This document shows positions 6,235 to 6,283 of a stretch of 6,283 nt of DNA, one piece after another. The stretch lies in assembly GCA_900552295.1 (NCBI GenBank), contig URZB01000095.1, positions 1 through 6,283 of the forward strand, written 5' to 3'. Made by a program: the position numbers and the translations under genes. The notes under the pieces were generated by a model. It did not search any database and was not told where the DNA came from. It saw only the letters and a program-made list of their open reading frames with translations. Source of the stretch: an uncultured Collinsella sp. Lineage in GTDB: Bacteria > Actinomycetota > Coriobacteriia > Coriobacteriales > Coriobacteriaceae. Within the stretch, counting starts at the first letter, position 1. Each line of letters begins with the position of its first letter.

Positions 6235-6283
6235 CTGTCTCTTATACACATCTCCGAGCCCACGAGACGGAGCTACATCTCGT
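6235..6283 (+). other. Nextera sequencing adapter with i7 index (not genomic)
   Basis: The sequence is the transposase mosaic end CTGTCTCTTATACACATCT (6235-6253), then CCGAGCCCACGAGAC (6254-6268), the rest of the Nextera read-2 adapter. Eight index bases GGAGCTAC follow (6269-6276), then ATCTCGT (6277-6283), the start of the P7 flow-cell sequence. The index matches Nextera XT v2 N718 as I remember it. This is untrimmed library adapter at the contig end and should be removed. Confidence 0.99.

Noticed and set aside
6235..6253. Mosaic-end sequence as a natural Tn5/IS50-type transposon end
   Set aside because: It is followed directly by the synthetic adapter, index and P7 start, so it is a library product and not an insertion sequence.

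Overview
The window is high-GC bacterial DNA with tightly packed genes, short spacers and strong GAAAGGA-type ribosome binding sites. From the base composition, gene style and protein families I infer an actinobacterial gut anaerobe, most likely a member of the Coriobacteriia such as Collinsella. That is a judgement from memory and not a database result. Only about 1-6234 is genomic. The last 49 bases (6235-6283) are a Nextera sequencing adapter, including an i7 index, left at the end of the contig.

The plus strand holds a run of five co-directional genes: (1) the C-terminal 51 codons of an FAD-dependent, old-yellow-enzyme/enoate-reductase type oxidoreductase (to 157); (2) the large catalytic subunit of an aconitase X-type dehydratase (179-1456); (3) its small swivel-domain subunit (1471-1914), with its ribosome binding site overlapping the stop codon of the large subunit; (4) after a 105-base gap, an M20-family zinc dipeptidase/carboxypeptidase (2020-3441); (5) a 12-helix MFS transporter of the GPH/SLC45-like type (3493-4812). 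The run ends at a strong Rho-independent terminator (4836-4876).

The minus strand converges on this terminator with a two-gene unit: an M20D amidohydrolase (5232-6234, N-terminus cut off by the contig end) followed, with translational coupling, by a small three-helix membrane protein of unknown function (4906-5229).

Read together, the plus-strand genes look like a small catabolic cluster. A transporter brings in a substrate, an M20 enzyme trims a peptide or amide, an aconitase X enzyme removes water from a hydroxylated acid, and an ene-reductase type flavoenzyme may reduce the resulting double bond. The substrate cannot be read from the sequence. Known aconitase X enzymes act on cis-3-hydroxy-L-proline (bacteria) or mevalonate 5-phosphate (archaea), but both subunits here depart from the consensus I remember at the substrate-facing motifs. 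This divergent dehydratase and its neighbours are the best candidate for undescribed biochemistry in the window. I see no RNA genes, CRISPR arrays, insertion sequences or phage genes.
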